A DNA stretch of 64,000 nt, from the NCBI GenBank assembly GCA_032433765.1, contig JAVIAB010000101.1, positions 66,754,640-66,818,639 of the forward strand, written 5' to 3'. The translations under genes and the position numbers were made by a program. Position 1 is the stretch's first letter. Each line of letters starts with the position of its first letter. This DNA comes from Megaustenia siamemsis (Eukaryota; Mollusca; Gastropoda; Stylommatophora; Ariophantidae). Shown here piece by piece: positions 43,946 through 55,304 of this stretch. Below the pieces are notes generated by a model. It ran no database searches and had not been told where the DNA came from. It saw only the letters and a list, made by a program, of their open reading frames with translations.

Positions 43946-44227
43946 AGAATAACTAATTGAGTACAAATTATTATTCAAGTTATGTGAGGCCGATGCATAT
44001 GTTATATAAGCGCTGACCTTACTAATGCGACTGCGTAATGAGGTTTAACTGAGATCGCGATATTCAGCCGAATTCAATGTTATATTGCCTCAACGGCAAA
44101 TAATGTTCATTGTATTAGATTTAGTGTAACTTTGCTTCGTCAGTACTTCATCCCATACTTCATGTGTTTTATAAAAGTTATGCATTGAATTTAAACGGTC
44201 AAGAATATAATTGCACACATAAAGAAT
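43946..44227. other. no gene recognised
   Basis: Mixed AT-rich sequence; nothing recognised. Confidence 0.35.
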
Positions 44228-45115
44228 TCTTTACAACAGGTGTAAGACAAAGATGTGTCCGCCCACCACTCCTCTTCATTATTTATATGGGCAATATAAA
44301 TCTGTAAACAACCAACAATAAGGAGAAAATAAATAAAAACTTAGAGGTAGAAAATCCCAACATCAACGAGCTACTCTTCGCAGATGACCAATGCCTAATA
44401 TATGAGGATGAAAACCTGCTACAACATCATTTAACATCTCTAGATAAATGTTGTGCAAACTACAGTATGAAAGTTAACACAGAAAAAACAGAAGCTATGA
44501 GAATAAGCAAATTAAGACACCCACTAAACATTAAGATCAAAGATAAAGAAATAAAACAAGTACAGGAATTCAAGTATATGGGCACAATGTTTACAGACGA
44601 TAAAATACTAGACAAAGAAACTGACATGAAAATACAAAAAGCAAATGCTGTCACATACTAGTTTTCACCATTGTTAGGACATCCAAACATTCCTATGCCA
44701 GCTAAACAACAAATGATAAATAGCATTTTCAAAACAACTTTGTTCTATGAAAGTCAAACTTGAACCCTTTCTAAATCACATTTAAGAATGATCAATACAT
44801 GTGAGATATGATGCTTGAGAAAAGTAACAAACAACACAAGAAGAGATAGAATACCAAATGAAACCATAATAAACATGGTAGGAATACAATCCTGCCAAGA
44901 ATATATAGAGCAACAACAACTGAAATGGTTGGACCACCTGGTCAGAATGAGTCCTAACCAATCACCATCAAGGGCGTTCTTTTCGAGAAGGCATGGAAAA
45001 AGACCAAGAGGAAGACCAAGAGGAACATGGATAGATGCAAAATCAGGGACATGTAACAACAAAGAAAATCACTAATTCAGACAGTTCGAGCAGCTCAAGA
45101 ACGACAAATGATATA
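44228..45115 (+). mobile_element. LINE-K, RT motif B to C-terminus
   Basis: 5'-truncated LINE beginning at motif B (TGVRQRCVRPPLLFIIYMGN), then NINELLFADDQCLIYEDE (motif C, FADD intact), MKVNTEKTEAMRISK, IKQVQEFKYMGTMFTDD, and after one stop and a few slips TNNTRRDRIPNETIINMVGI, LKWLDHLVRMSPNQSPSRAF and RPRGRPRGTWIDA. Only a few stops in about 290 codons, so it is comparatively young. No tail or target duplication identified. Confidence 0.8.
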
Positions 45116-45129
45116 ACCACGACATATTT

Positions 45130-45495
45130 TAGGTATCAGTCAAAAGAAGAAATAATTCTTGATTCATGACCCTTCTAGATCGTTCCTGATAGCCCCTAGA
45201 GGTCGCTTATGCTTGTAGTTTTTTACACCGCCCATCTCTATTCTGTGTGAAATGTTTATTCTTATCTAATAAGTCTATGCCTACCAAATTTGCTTCTCCA
45301 ATAAGTGTTCCTTTAACTGTACCTTTAGGTCTTCCTCTTTTTCTGTAACTCTGTGTTTTCCATAGAAGAGCCAGTTTTGGAATTCTCTTGTTTTATTTTC
45401 TCAAAGCATATCCGACATATGCGCATCTTCTTTCCTTAATTGTAGATTCCTAAATCTTTGGTTGCATGCCCATTTCTTTCATTATATAGGCCTAC
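45130..45495 (-). mobile_element. LINE-G 3' fragment
   Basis: Minus strand: MKEMGMQPKI, stop, ESTIKERRCAYVGYALRK, then LWKTQSYRKRGRPKGT, LIGEANLVGIDLLDKNKH and QNRDGRCKKL. Shares the GIxLLDKxxH and QNRDG pattern with 15500-15840. Confidence 0.65.
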
Positions 45496-45629
45496 TGTTC
45501 CGGGCCGCGAGTAGAGCTGCTGAGATTATGTAAAATAACAAGACAATTGCATCTAGCAGCTACATTAATAAAGAAACGAGACATCTCTAGGTAATTTAGC
45601 TGCCGGATGCAGTTTTATGTCTATCTTAC

Positions 45630-45722
45630 AACATCAGAATTGTTACGATGTGCTGTGAACTGAAACGTCTTCAATGACATGATCGTCATCCCAAACATGT
45701 GTGGCACGTGATGATTACGCTG
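45630..45722 (+). mobile_element. LINE-C terminal scrap
   Basis: TSELLRCAVN, stop, then a NDMIVIPNMCGT-like end and GTGATGATT; the last 90 bases of LINE-C only. Confidence 0.6.
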
Positions 45723-45744
45723 AGGTATTTAATAAATATATTGT

Positions 45745-46180
45745 TATTTCCGGTTAAAATGGTGGATAACCGGCAGGGACCGTGGAGGCTCTTTCTGAAA
45801 AGTATTCCTTGGTGAAGTTTTCTCATATTCCAAGCCCGGGTTGCTGCCGCAGCTACGGTTTATTAGTGTCTATTGCACACCGTGTGTTGTGTTTTTCATT
45901 CGGATCGTATTTGATATTCCGATTGTTTACAGTGAATGATGGTATTGTATAACGAAGGACAAATAGTTTCGTTCAATTTCAGTGCAGCTATGGCTTATGT
46001 CTTTTGACGTGTGCTGTAGCTGTTATGATGGGGACTGCAGCTACCTTTATTTATTTAATCCCTCAATAAGACGAGCTTTTAATCCGGATGATTCCACTGG
46101 CACGGACGGTTGAGCAATTATGAATTTTAGTTCGTTTGCAGTATTGCTTCGAGTAACTACAACTACTACTACTACACCTA
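45745..46180 (+). mobile_element. repeat F, possible LINE 5' end
   Basis: Starts TTCCGGTTAAAATGGTGGAT, like the start of the long LINE-D (TTCCGGTAAGATGGTGGAT). Matches 60535-60905 over blocks such as GACGAAGGACA, GCTTATGTCTTTTGACGTGT and GATGATTCCACTGGCACGG, and ends with an ATG (46120) reading MNFSSFAVL before an ACTACT run. Looks like a 5' untranslated region plus the first codons of a retrotransposon. Confidence 0.6.
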
Positions 46181-46625
46181 CAATATATTTATATACAATG
46201 ACTCCTTGCCCTTTTATTTAAATATATCGTTTTTTGTCTTTCATTAAATACACACACGTGTGTTTTTCTTTAAATATGTATTAAATAGTGTATGCGTCGC
46301 TCTGAAATAATAATTTATAAGCGTCATGCAAGTCCAGTAAATAATTATACCTTTATACTACTCTATATTTACAATTATTGAGACTTAAATTTGCTAGTAT
46401 AAATACACTTTTTATGATGGACCGGCCTATTATACCGTAGGAATCGATCGAGACAAGAAACGAATAAATGATTAACCAGCTAAGTGGTGAGACCAGAAAA
46501 CCATGAACACACTTTAATTTACTCAAGTCCAATATGAGATATTTTCACAAATAAATATCATAAAGAGAAGACTTATAAATTCACTGTCTGATGAAAACTT
46601 GTAGTTATAAATGTTGAAATCCAAT
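46181..46625. other. no gene recognised
   Basis: AT-rich; contains a small ACACACGTGTGT palindrome near 46250. Nothing else. Confidence 0.4.
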
Positions 46626-46629
46626 AGAT

Positions 46630-46905
46630 AATCTGCTGCCTTGCAGGAAGATTGGGAATAATCAAAGGCTAAGGAAAGCAAACCTGAATAAAATGGAGGC
46701 TGAAATCGGATGCACTGGGCCACTGACGCAGAACACAGTACAACGTTTTAACAAGCAATCAATCAGAATGGATCTAACTGAGAAGAGCCATATGGTCCAA
46801 CCCACCTCCTTGGAAGAGAAACTATATGTGGCAATCGATTCACTTAAAGAGACAGCTGCCTTCATGAGAGAGTCTAGAATCCTACTATGATTGAGTCTTG
46901 ATCGC

Positions 46906-46938
<33 letters not shown>

Positions 46939-46970
46939 GAGCGAGAGAGAGAGAGAGAGAGAGAGAGAAA
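46630..46970 (+). mobile_element. LINE-D internal-deletion derivative, type 1
   Basis: Joins LINE-D 5' sequence (CTGCCTTGCAGGAAGATTGG to CAGAATGGATCTAAC) directly to LINE-D 3' sequence (TGAGAAGAGCCATATGGTCC, FMRESRILL and the (GA)n tail). About 2.4 kb between 16980 and 19370 of the long copy is missing. Length about 340 bases. A 65-codon frame bridges the junction by chance. Confidence 0.85.
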
Positions 46971-47139
46971 TCCATTGACAGAGAATTGGATGTAGAGGCA
47001 ATAACGGACACACTCGTCTCTGATTTATTTGTGCTTTTGAACTGTCCATTAACGTGTTAAATGCTCATTACAAGAAAACTATAACTTCAATTCAAAACTA
47101 CTATAGGTATAAAAGAAATAGCCCTGAACCAATGATGTA

Positions 47140-47950
47140 TTAATGTATTATAAAGAAGAGAAGATGGACATATGTCGGATATGTGTTGAGAAGAGACAGG
47201 AATGAGAATTCCCAAACAAGCTGTTCTATGGGAACAATCAGAATACAGAAAAAGAGGAAGACTTAGAGAGACACTAAAAATACTTAAAGAAAATAGTCAA
47301 AACTCACAAGTGAATTTCAAGATTGATGAAACAGACCTTGGGACAATCCACAACTACAACTGCGTTAGCCATACTATAACAAGTGATAGAAAATGTAAAA
47401 CTGAAATAAACAAAAGAAAAGGAGTGGCAAAAAGTAATTTTAATACCATGTTAAAATATACTAACATCAATACAAATAACACAAGGGTTAAAACTAAGAA
47501 TACTAAATTGTTATATCTTCTCAACATTCCTATATGGTGCAGAAACATGGACATAAGACAAGAAAACAGAACAGATAATTGAAGCATTTGAAATGTGGAT
47601 ATATAGAAGAATAGGTAGAATTGGATGGAAAGAAAAGAAAACAAACGATGAAGTCTAAAAGCAACTAAAAATGAAAATAGACCTAATAAAGACAATTCAA
47701 ACAAGACACATGCGATTTTTTCGGCCATGTTAAAAGACACAACAGCCAACTAAAAGTAATTTTGGAGGGGAAAATACAGGATAAAAGAGGCAGAGGCAGA
47801 TCAATACTAATATGGATGAGTAACATCAAAAGATGGACAAACCAGCCTATGACACCCTGCACCATCAAAGCAAGAGACAGAGCAGAATGGCGCTCCATGG
47901 TAGCCAACCTTCGTTGCGGAGATGTCACTCGATGATGATGTTGATGAAGA
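47140..47950 (+). mobile_element. LINE-G scrap followed by LINE-A 3' part
   Basis: 47140-47275 carries RRWTYVGYVLRRDRN and a LWEQSEYRKRGRLRET-like stretch (LINE-G pattern). From 47290 LINE-A begins: QVNFKIDETDLGTIHNYN, then SHTITSDRKCKTEINKR and AKSNFNTMLKYTNINTN, then decayed sequence to a SKRWTNQPMTPCTIKARDR-like frame and RAEWRSMVANLRCGDVTR, ending in GATGATGATGTTGATGA. The LINE-A part has several stops. Confidence 0.75.
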
Positions 47951-48071
47951 TGGCGATCTTTAGCCACATGTTTGTTTTGTTGCTAACTGTTAATTTGTTT
48001 TATGTAATATTAAATGATACCAATATGTTTTTGGGTGGGCCACCTCTGTCTTGATTTTTGATACAGACCCA

Positions 48072-48080
48072 ATCTCTCTC

Positions 48081-48157
<77 letters not shown>

Positions 48158-48530
48158 GATCAGGACTCAATCAGAGTAGGATTCCAGACTCCCACATGAA
48201 GTCAGTTGTCAGGTTAAGTGTGTTGATCGCCCCCACAGACAGAACATCACATTTAGAGTCTGCCAGATCCACTTTGATTGAACACCCGTTAAAACGTTAC
48301 ACTGTGTTCTGCGCCAGTGGCCCAGTGCATCCGATTTCAGCCAGCATTTTATTCAGGTTTGCTATCCTTAGCCTTTGATTGTCCCCAATCTTCCTGCAAG
48401 GCAGCAGATTGTCTTTTCTGTAGGGGGATTCTGCCCTTAGATGGTCTGCCTTCCCAGGTTTACGAGCACTATCTGCCCGAGTCACTAGAGGTGACTAACA
48501 CAGACATGCCCACACAAAGATATCGAGAGA
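48072..48530 (-). mobile_element. LINE-D internal-deletion derivative, type 2, with (CT)n
   Basis: Minus strand: LINE-D 5' sequence (GGGCAGAATCCCCCTACAGA through GGATCTGGCAGACTCTAAAT) joined to LINE-D 3' sequence (GGCGATCAACACACTTAACC to GAGTCCTGATCGCAGAG), then (GA)n at 48072-48155. Nearly identical to 53265-53654, including the flank beyond the 5' end (48480-48530), which contains one copy of the 38-bp unit that forms an array beside the other derivative. Confidence 0.85.
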
Positions 48531-48792
48531 GACCCAATGTAAAACATACCTCTAAAAAAACATATAAGAAAAAAGAGCATCTATTTCAATCAACAGTGAA
48601 GTCATGACAACTCAATATTAAAACTGTTACGATCATAATATGCTTTTGAATGGAGGAGATTTGAAACTGTACAAGCTGGTTTTTTGCTAGACTAAATCCT
48701 ATACCATATTTGTTTTTAAGCTTGTTTATTTTGCAATGAAAGTAAGTAACATAGCATTAGAGTCACGGTAATACAAAATAGATATTAAATGG

Positions 48793-48873
48793 TTGTAATG
48801 TTGTAATGTTGTAATGTTGTAATGTTGTAATGTTGTAATGTTGTAATGTTGTAATGTTGTAATGTTGTGTGTA
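48793..48873. repeat. 8-bp repeat TTGTAATG
   Basis: About ten perfect units. Confidence 0.97.
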
Positions 48874-48879
48874 TTCTTC

Positions 48880-49465
48880 TTCATTTCCTAACTTTACGCT
48901 TAAAACTCGATGGAAGAAATAGCTTGTAGATTTGTGTTCTTATTGTTGCTTCTCCTGCTGTTGTTTCTCAGTTTTTCTAATATTCCATGAATCCATCCTT
49001 CTTGTTGCTGGCCCTTGGGTCCGGTGAAGTTTATTGAAAGCTTGTTGTGTTGTGCTTAGATCTTTCTGTCGTATCACGTGGACAAACCGTATTGTCTGTT
49101 CTAGATTTTTTTCTCAGTTCTGTTCTTATCTCTCATGCTGTTTACTATCACTCGCCTCACACATTGGTAGTGGCTTGTTTTTCGTATTGTTCTTGGTCTA
49201 GCGTCAAGGTAGTAGCACTGCGTTCAGATGGAGAGTAAGTTGAACAGAAATCATTGTACCTGCAGCGTTATCTGCTTGCTAGCAGTGACAATATTTGTCT
49301 GATGATTTCACCTGCTGTATTGCATCTTGAGGCTATTTCTGCAGCTTCTGGTTTGTTGTTTGTCAATAGACTCCCTAGATATTTAAATTCTTCCACTTGT
49401 TTTAATTTTCAGCCTTTTATTACAATGCTGATTTTCTGTTTATATTTTACGCTGTTTATGCAGGT
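48880..49465 (-). mobile_element. LINE-I fragment
   Basis: Minus strand: KYKQKISIVIKG, stop, KLKQVEEFKYLGSLLTNNKP, then EAAEIASRCNTAGEIIRQIL, TDNTVCPRDTTERSKHNTTS and a YKLFLPSSFKRK-like end. Same family as 37795-41640 and 59735-60465; no array at the SLLTNN position. Its upstream edge merges into an 18-bp array. Confidence 0.8.
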
Positions 49466-49592
49466 CTTTTATGTTTTAATAAGGCTGTATGTTTTAATAT
49501 GGCTGTATGTTTTAATATGGCTGTATGTTTTAATATGGAATGTATGTTTTAATATGGCTGTATGTTTTAATATGACTGTATGTTTTAATATG
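49466..49592. repeat. 18-bp repeat at the edge of LINE-I
   Basis: About seven units of CTGTATGTTTTAATATGG. On the minus strand it reads HIKTYS repeatedly and runs in frame towards the LINE-I codons, at the place where the relative at 60465 has INKTEVM. Confidence 0.9.
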
Positions 49593-50124
49593 AACGTGTT
49601 AGTGTCTAATCGTCCGCGAATCGAAGTTCGTTAATTTCATATCTTCAATAGGGTGCCTATCGTGAATGTTTTATTACTAACATTTTTTATTTTATTATGT
49701 TCGGTTTAGTATCTACATTCTGATGATTTTTTTCCTGGAAAGGGGGGGGGGGAATTTATTTGTTGTTAGTGCCTAATTTCAAACTACGTGTCCACGTCTG
49801 TTGCACATTTTCGTTGTATAATATTAGTTATCTTTGGGTCAGTTGGATCGTGGCTAACTTATCTCGCTCTTGTTGTTTTAACTGCTTTGTAGAAGTCTCT
49901 TGTAGCTGTCGTATAGATCCTGCTAATATGTAGATAGAAAGATGTCCAAATATATTGTTTTAATCAAGCATTTAGCATATTTCCATGCCATTGATTATTT
50001 TCCATTCACTTCTTGGTTATTCTTTGTCGAACGGTTCGCCATTTAGATAGAACAACTGTTCTCCGGATAGAACAATCGAGAACAGTAGACACGTTATGTT
50101 TGGTTTTAGTAAATTCATTGAAGG
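49593..50124. other. no gene recognised; G11 run
   Basis: AT-rich; a run of eleven G at 49742-49752 is the only striking feature. Confidence 0.4.
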
Positions 50125-50400
50125 ATTATTGAGTTACTGAGTTATTCGCGGGTCATTATCATTGCACTCCGAACATGTCCATAGGTGCTCATCTCAGATC
50201 CCCTACTCAGCAAGTCCCGCAGTGTCCAGCGACTACCGACTCCAGTTCTGTGTTTGTTGATAAGTCTTCTTACACGCCCGCTAAGTTTCTCATTTCTGGA
50301 TGTGCCCATCTTAACTCCTATCTCTTTCATCCGAAGGAATGACGTGGATTTATGGTTGTCGAAGTCCTGTACTCTTCCCACATAAACATGAATGATTATG
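50125..50400 (-). mobile_element. LINE-E 3' fragment
   Basis: Minus strand: MGRVQDFDNHKSTSFLRM, then MGVKMGTSRNEKLSGRVRRL, INKHRTGVGSRWTLRDLLSR and STYGHVRSAMIMTRE. More complete than the copy at 27345 at the C-terminus but lacks the RNase H motif. Confidence 0.8.
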
Positions 50401-50624
50401 TCTCAATTGATTGGGTGGTACCTTAAAATTTATTACATTATCTACTGATCAAGTAATAGCCGTACTCCACCTTGACGTATCTGTTTCCATCATGACCTGC
50501 TTTTGATTTCTTAGAAGAAAAGGAGTTGATTTTGTCTCGTTATCTGTTTCATCAACTTTAGCACTGAGGAGACACACAGTATCCCGTACAACGCTTGTGA
50601 TTCTCTTGTATACATTGTTTTCTT

Positions 50625-50708
50625 AAACATGGAGAAAAGACGATACAGATGTGAAAACAAGGACATTAGACAAGAAAACAGAACAAATAATTGAAGCCTT
50701 TGAAATGT

Positions 50709-50780
<72 letters not shown>

Positions 50781-51101
50781 ATAATAGATAGAATTGGATG
50801 AAAAAAAAAGAAAACAAACGATGGCGTTTTAAAACAGAAACGTGAAAACAGAACTACTAAACACAATTAAAACAAAACAAATGAGATTTTTGGGGCATAA
50901 TAAAGACACGGCAGCCTACTAAAGTTAATTTTAGAAGGAAAATACAATGAAAAGAGGCAGTAGCAGATCAAGACTTACATGGACCGGCAATATAAAAAGA
51001 TGGACAAGTCAGCCTATTACAGACTACACTATTTAAGCAAGCGACAGAGCAGAATGGCCCTCCATGGTAGCCAACCTTCGATGCGGAGACGACACTCCAT
51101 G

Positions 51102-51133
<32 letters not shown>

Positions 51134-51150
51134 GATGATGACAGATGTGG
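50625..51150 (+). mobile_element. LINE-A 3' part with internal (TA)n
   Basis: DVKTRTLDKKTEQIIEAFEM, then WIY, then a (TA)n run at 50709-50776 that replaces a few codons, then IDRIG- and LLNTIKTKQMRFLGH-like stretches and RWTSQPITDYTI, ending AEWPSMVANLRCGDDT-like with an (ATG)n tail of about 40 bases. The microsatellite sits exactly at the WIYRRIGRI position of the family. Confidence 0.8.
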
Positions 51151-51344
51151 ACCAAGGATAAACTCAATACTAGAATATATATCTAAAGCACCTTATTCTA
51201 TTTTTAAACCAAATGTAATTTATTTTAAAAGAAAAAATCAGTCATGTTTTAATATAAATGATGCATCATCTCACTGACTATAATAAACTCTGTCTGAAAT
51301 CACACATTTTCCTATGCTTTTAACTTATAGTTACCTTGTGTTCA

Positions 51345-53075
51345 TTCACCGTTCCTTTATGGACAAAATCTTAATATGTCTCTCTACTCTTAAAGAGCAA
51401 GGAATTAAAGATAAATGTGCAACACAGTACCAAACAAACACCAAGTATCCAACGACTAGAAAATTCAATGTATATAGAAGATCATTAGAAATAGATTAAG
51501 CATATTTGGGTGGATAAATGTGAACAAACTCTTGGGAAAGGAGAACGCCAGAATAAGTCATGGAGACCATCTGAGAACCTGGATAAAATTAGAGAAAGAA
51601 AGAATAAGAAAGCAGACATAAATAAAAGAAAAACGAGCAGTACTACAACTAGGACAAAACAAACTTACACAGAGGTGAACAAAAAGTGAGAAGATGCATT
51701 CAAAGGAATAGGAGGAAATATATAAATGAACTTGGTAAAGAGGCAGAGGAAGTGGCAAATAAAGGAAATAGAATAGAAATGTACAATAGCACAAAAATTA
51801 GGCAAATTTAATCAAATAAATACCTTACCTATAATAGCTGAACATAGCTTAGAACTAGAGTCCCCACTTTATATTTTCCATTGATTGCGAAAAGAAAATT
51901 GATAGTATAAACAGTGTAATGTTTTGAAAGTTACTGAGTCATTACGGAATCCCCATAAAGTTGATTAACTGATAAGAACAATGTATGTAGGGATGCAGGA
52001 GTGTTGTGATCGATGGCTTGAACTTGATAAAACGTGACGAGTAATGCAGAGAAGAATAGTAAACAAGTAAAGAGCCCCCGTCACGCCAAGTGGCGTATAA
52101 GGAATATGGTTTTAGTGACCATAACTTATACAGACATACAGCACATGAATTTTGGGGTAATGTGGTCGGTTTTAAGAGATACATACTATCTCAATTTCTC
52201 TTTCTACTGGCCATAGGTTGGATTATGAAAATAACTCAGAACAACATAAATGGAATCCAGTGGTCACTGACCAAGCAGCTTAATGATTTAGACTTTGCTG
52301 ATGACATAGCTCTTCTATCATACAATGATCAAGAAATGTAAAATAAAATAAGAATACTTGATGAGAGCTCACACCAGATGGGACTGAACATAAATAGAGA
52401 CAAAACCAAAATTATAAGAATGTGTGCAGTTGACAATAACCAAATAATAATAGGAGAAATACCTCTACTAGACGTACAGTCTTAAATATATATTGGCAGT
52501 AATATAGACAAAGAAGGCGGAACTAGAAATTATACAAAAAAATAAGGATATCAAAAGCAAGAGGAGCATTATTTGCACTGGGAAACATGGAAATTCAAAG
52601 AAATTAGGTTAAATACAAAACTAACACTGTTAAATTCCAATGTTAAGTCAGTACTATTATATGGCTGCTACACATGGAGAACAACAATGAAAACCATGAA
52701 GATACAGTCTTTCATTAATGGATGCGTGAGCAGATATAACGAATAGAAATGGCAGGACACAATCACTAACATAGAATTATAAAAAAATACCAGTCAAATA
52801 CAAGTAGAGAAAGAGATACAACGAAGACAATGGTGCTGAATAGGACACACACTGTGGAAACAAACTGAGAGTGTTACAGAACATGCCCTTTTTGGAATCC
52901 CTATGGGAAAAGACAAAAAGGAATACCAACATATTCTTGGATAAAACAGATGGAAACATAGATGATGATGATGGGGAATAGATGGATTAATCTTAAATGA
53001 ACGGCTAGAAACAAGAACGGCTTGGAAAGAAATTGTTGAAGACCTCTGCTCCACAGGGAGCTAAGAGGTAGACGG
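51345..53075 (+). mobile_element. LINE-B, linker, RT motif C and C-terminus
   Basis: The linker part (about 51560-51820) reads VRRCIQRNRRKYINELGKEA and EEVANKGNRIEMYNSTK, typical of the region between endonuclease and RT. A SINE-1 piece lies at 52065-52175. Then GWIMKITQNNINGIQWSLTK, LNDLDFADDIALLSYNDQEM (motif C), GLNINRDKTKIIRM and, degraded, SNVKSVLLYGCYTWRTT, FINGCVSRY, RRQWCWIGHTLWKQTES, ending WKEIVEDLCSTGS at about 53062. RT motifs 0 to B are absent. Frame broken; older than the two short LINE-B copies. Confidence 0.8.
52065..52175 (-). mobile_element. SINE-1 copy f, 3' part
   Basis: Minus strand 3' half: ACCACATTACCCCAAAATTC through CTTATACGCCACTTGGCGTG to GGGGGCTCTTTAC. The head is absent; the left end abuts LINE-B RT sequence. 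Confidence 0.85.
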
Positions 53076-53258
53076 AGAGAAGAAGGAGACGTGCCTCTAT
53101 ATATCCATGTATTTGCTAGCTCGCCGACTTCAGTCAATCAGCTGTTCTTCACACAACTGTCCTTTCACAGCGTCAGGAGATTTGGATTAATTATACACCT
53201 CACATTCGCACTACCTTCACTTCACCCTCATAAAATAACATTTCGGTATTTAATTTTT

Positions 53259-53264
<6 letters not shown>

Positions 53265-53309
<45 letters not shown>

Positions 53310-53654
53310 GATCAGGACTCAATCAGAGTAGGATTCCAGACTCCCACATGAAGTCAGCTGTCAGGTTAAGTGTGTTGATCGACCCCACAGACAGAACATC
53401 ACAATTAGAATCTGCCAGATCCACTTTGATTGAACACCCGTTAAAACGTTACACTGTGTTCTGCGCCAGTGGACCAGTGCATCCGATTTCAGCCAGCATT
53501 TTATTCAGGTTTGCTTTCCTTAGCCTTTGATTGTCCCCAATCTTCCTGCAAGGCAGCAGATTGTCTTTTCTGCAGGGGGATTCTGCCCTTTAGATGGTCG
53601 GCCCTCCCAGGTTTGCGAGCACCATCTGCCTGAGTCACTAGAGGTGTCTAACAC
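53265..53654 (-). mobile_element. LINE-D internal-deletion derivative, type 2, second copy
   Basis: Near-identical to 48072-48530 over about 330 bases with the same internal junction, and the same (GA)n tail (CT at 53265-53308). Beyond its 5' end (right side) lies GTCACTAGAGGTGTCTAACA, the beginning of the 38-bp array. Confidence 0.85.
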
Positions 53655-54902
53655 AGACATACACACACAAGGATATGAGATGTGACTAACACAGACATGT
53701 ACACAACGATATGAGGCATGACTAACACTGACACACATCAGGATATGAGATATGAATAACACAGACATACACACACACACACTAAGATATGAGATATGAC
53801 TAGCACAGACACACTCTAAAATATGAGATATGACTAACACAGATATACAGACTAAAATATGAGATATGAATAAACACAGTTATGGACACTCAAAGATATG
53901 AGACATGACTAACATAAACATGCACACACAAAGATAGGAGATGTGACTAACATAGACATGCACACACAAAGATATGAGATATGACTAAACACAAACACAC
54001 AAATATATGAGACATGACTAACATAGACATGCACACACAAATGTATGAGATATGACTAACAAAAACATGCAAACAAAGATATGAGATGTGACTAACATAG
54101 ACATGCACACAAGGATATGAGATGTGACTAACATAGACATGCACACAAATATATGAGATGTGACTAACATAGACATGCACACACAAAGATATGAGATGTG
54201 ACTAACATAGACATGCACTCACAAAGATATGAGATATGACTAACAGAGACATGCACACAACGATATGAGTTGTGACTAACATATATATGAACACACAGAT
54301 ATGAGATGTGACTAAGTTAGACATGCACGCACAAAGATATGAGACATGACTAACATAGCCATGCACTCAAAGATATGAGATATGACCAACACAGATATGC
54401 ACACACAAAGATATGACACATGCCTAACATATAACATAGACATGCACACAAAGTTATGAGATTTGACTGACATAGACATGCACACACAAAGATATGATAC
54501 ATGCCTAACATAGACATGCACACAAAGATATAAGATATGACTGACATAGATATGCACACACAAAGATATGAGATTTGACTAACATAGCCATGCACACACA
54601 CGGATATGAGATGTGACAAACACAGACATGCACACACAAAGATATGAGATATGACTAACATAAACACCCACACAAAGAAATGAGATATCACTAACACAGA
54701 CATGCACACACAAAGATATGACACATGACTAACACTGATACACACAAAGATATGAGATATGACTAACATAAACATGCACACAAAGATATGAGATATGACT
54801 AACATAAACATGCACACAAAGATATGAGATATCACTAACACAGACATGCGCACACAAAGATATGACACATGACTAACACAGATACACACTATGATATGAG
54901 AT
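53655..54902. repeat. ~38-bp minisatellite
   Basis: About 33 loose units of TATGAGATATGACTAACACA followed by GACATGCACACACAAAGA, with length changes in the ACACAC part. A single related unit stands at 48493-48530 beside the other LINE-D derivative. Confidence 0.95.
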
Positions 54903-54944
54903 TTTTTTTTAAACAGTGTTGTTTTTTTTTCAAAAGAATGTTAT

Positions 54945-55240
54945 CATATATTACCAACAACAACAATAACATATATTACCAACAACCACAACAACATATA
55001 TTGCAAACAACAACATAGATTACCAACAACAACATATATTACCAAAAACAACAACATATATTACCAACAACAACAACAACATATATTACCAACAGCAACA
55101 ACATCATATATTACCAACAACAACAGCATGTATTACCAACAGCAACAACATCATATATTACCAACAACAACAACATATATTACCAACAGCAACAACATCA
55201 TATACTACCAACAACAACAACGTCATATATTACCAGATGT
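54945..55240. repeat. AACAAC/ATATATTACC repeat, about 24-36 bp period
   Basis: About ten units of CATATATTACCAACAACAAC with variable numbers of AAC. Confidence 0.95.
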
Positions 55241-55304
55241 GAAAATGTCTTTAAAAGTCTTCGAAAAAAACCCCTGTGAATGGAATTGAGAACAATAAAT
55301 CCTA

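Noticed and set aside
46693..46890. 65-codon frame in the LINE-D derivative as a possible small protein
   Set aside because: It bridges the deletion junction by chance and includes the former LINE 5' untranslated region.
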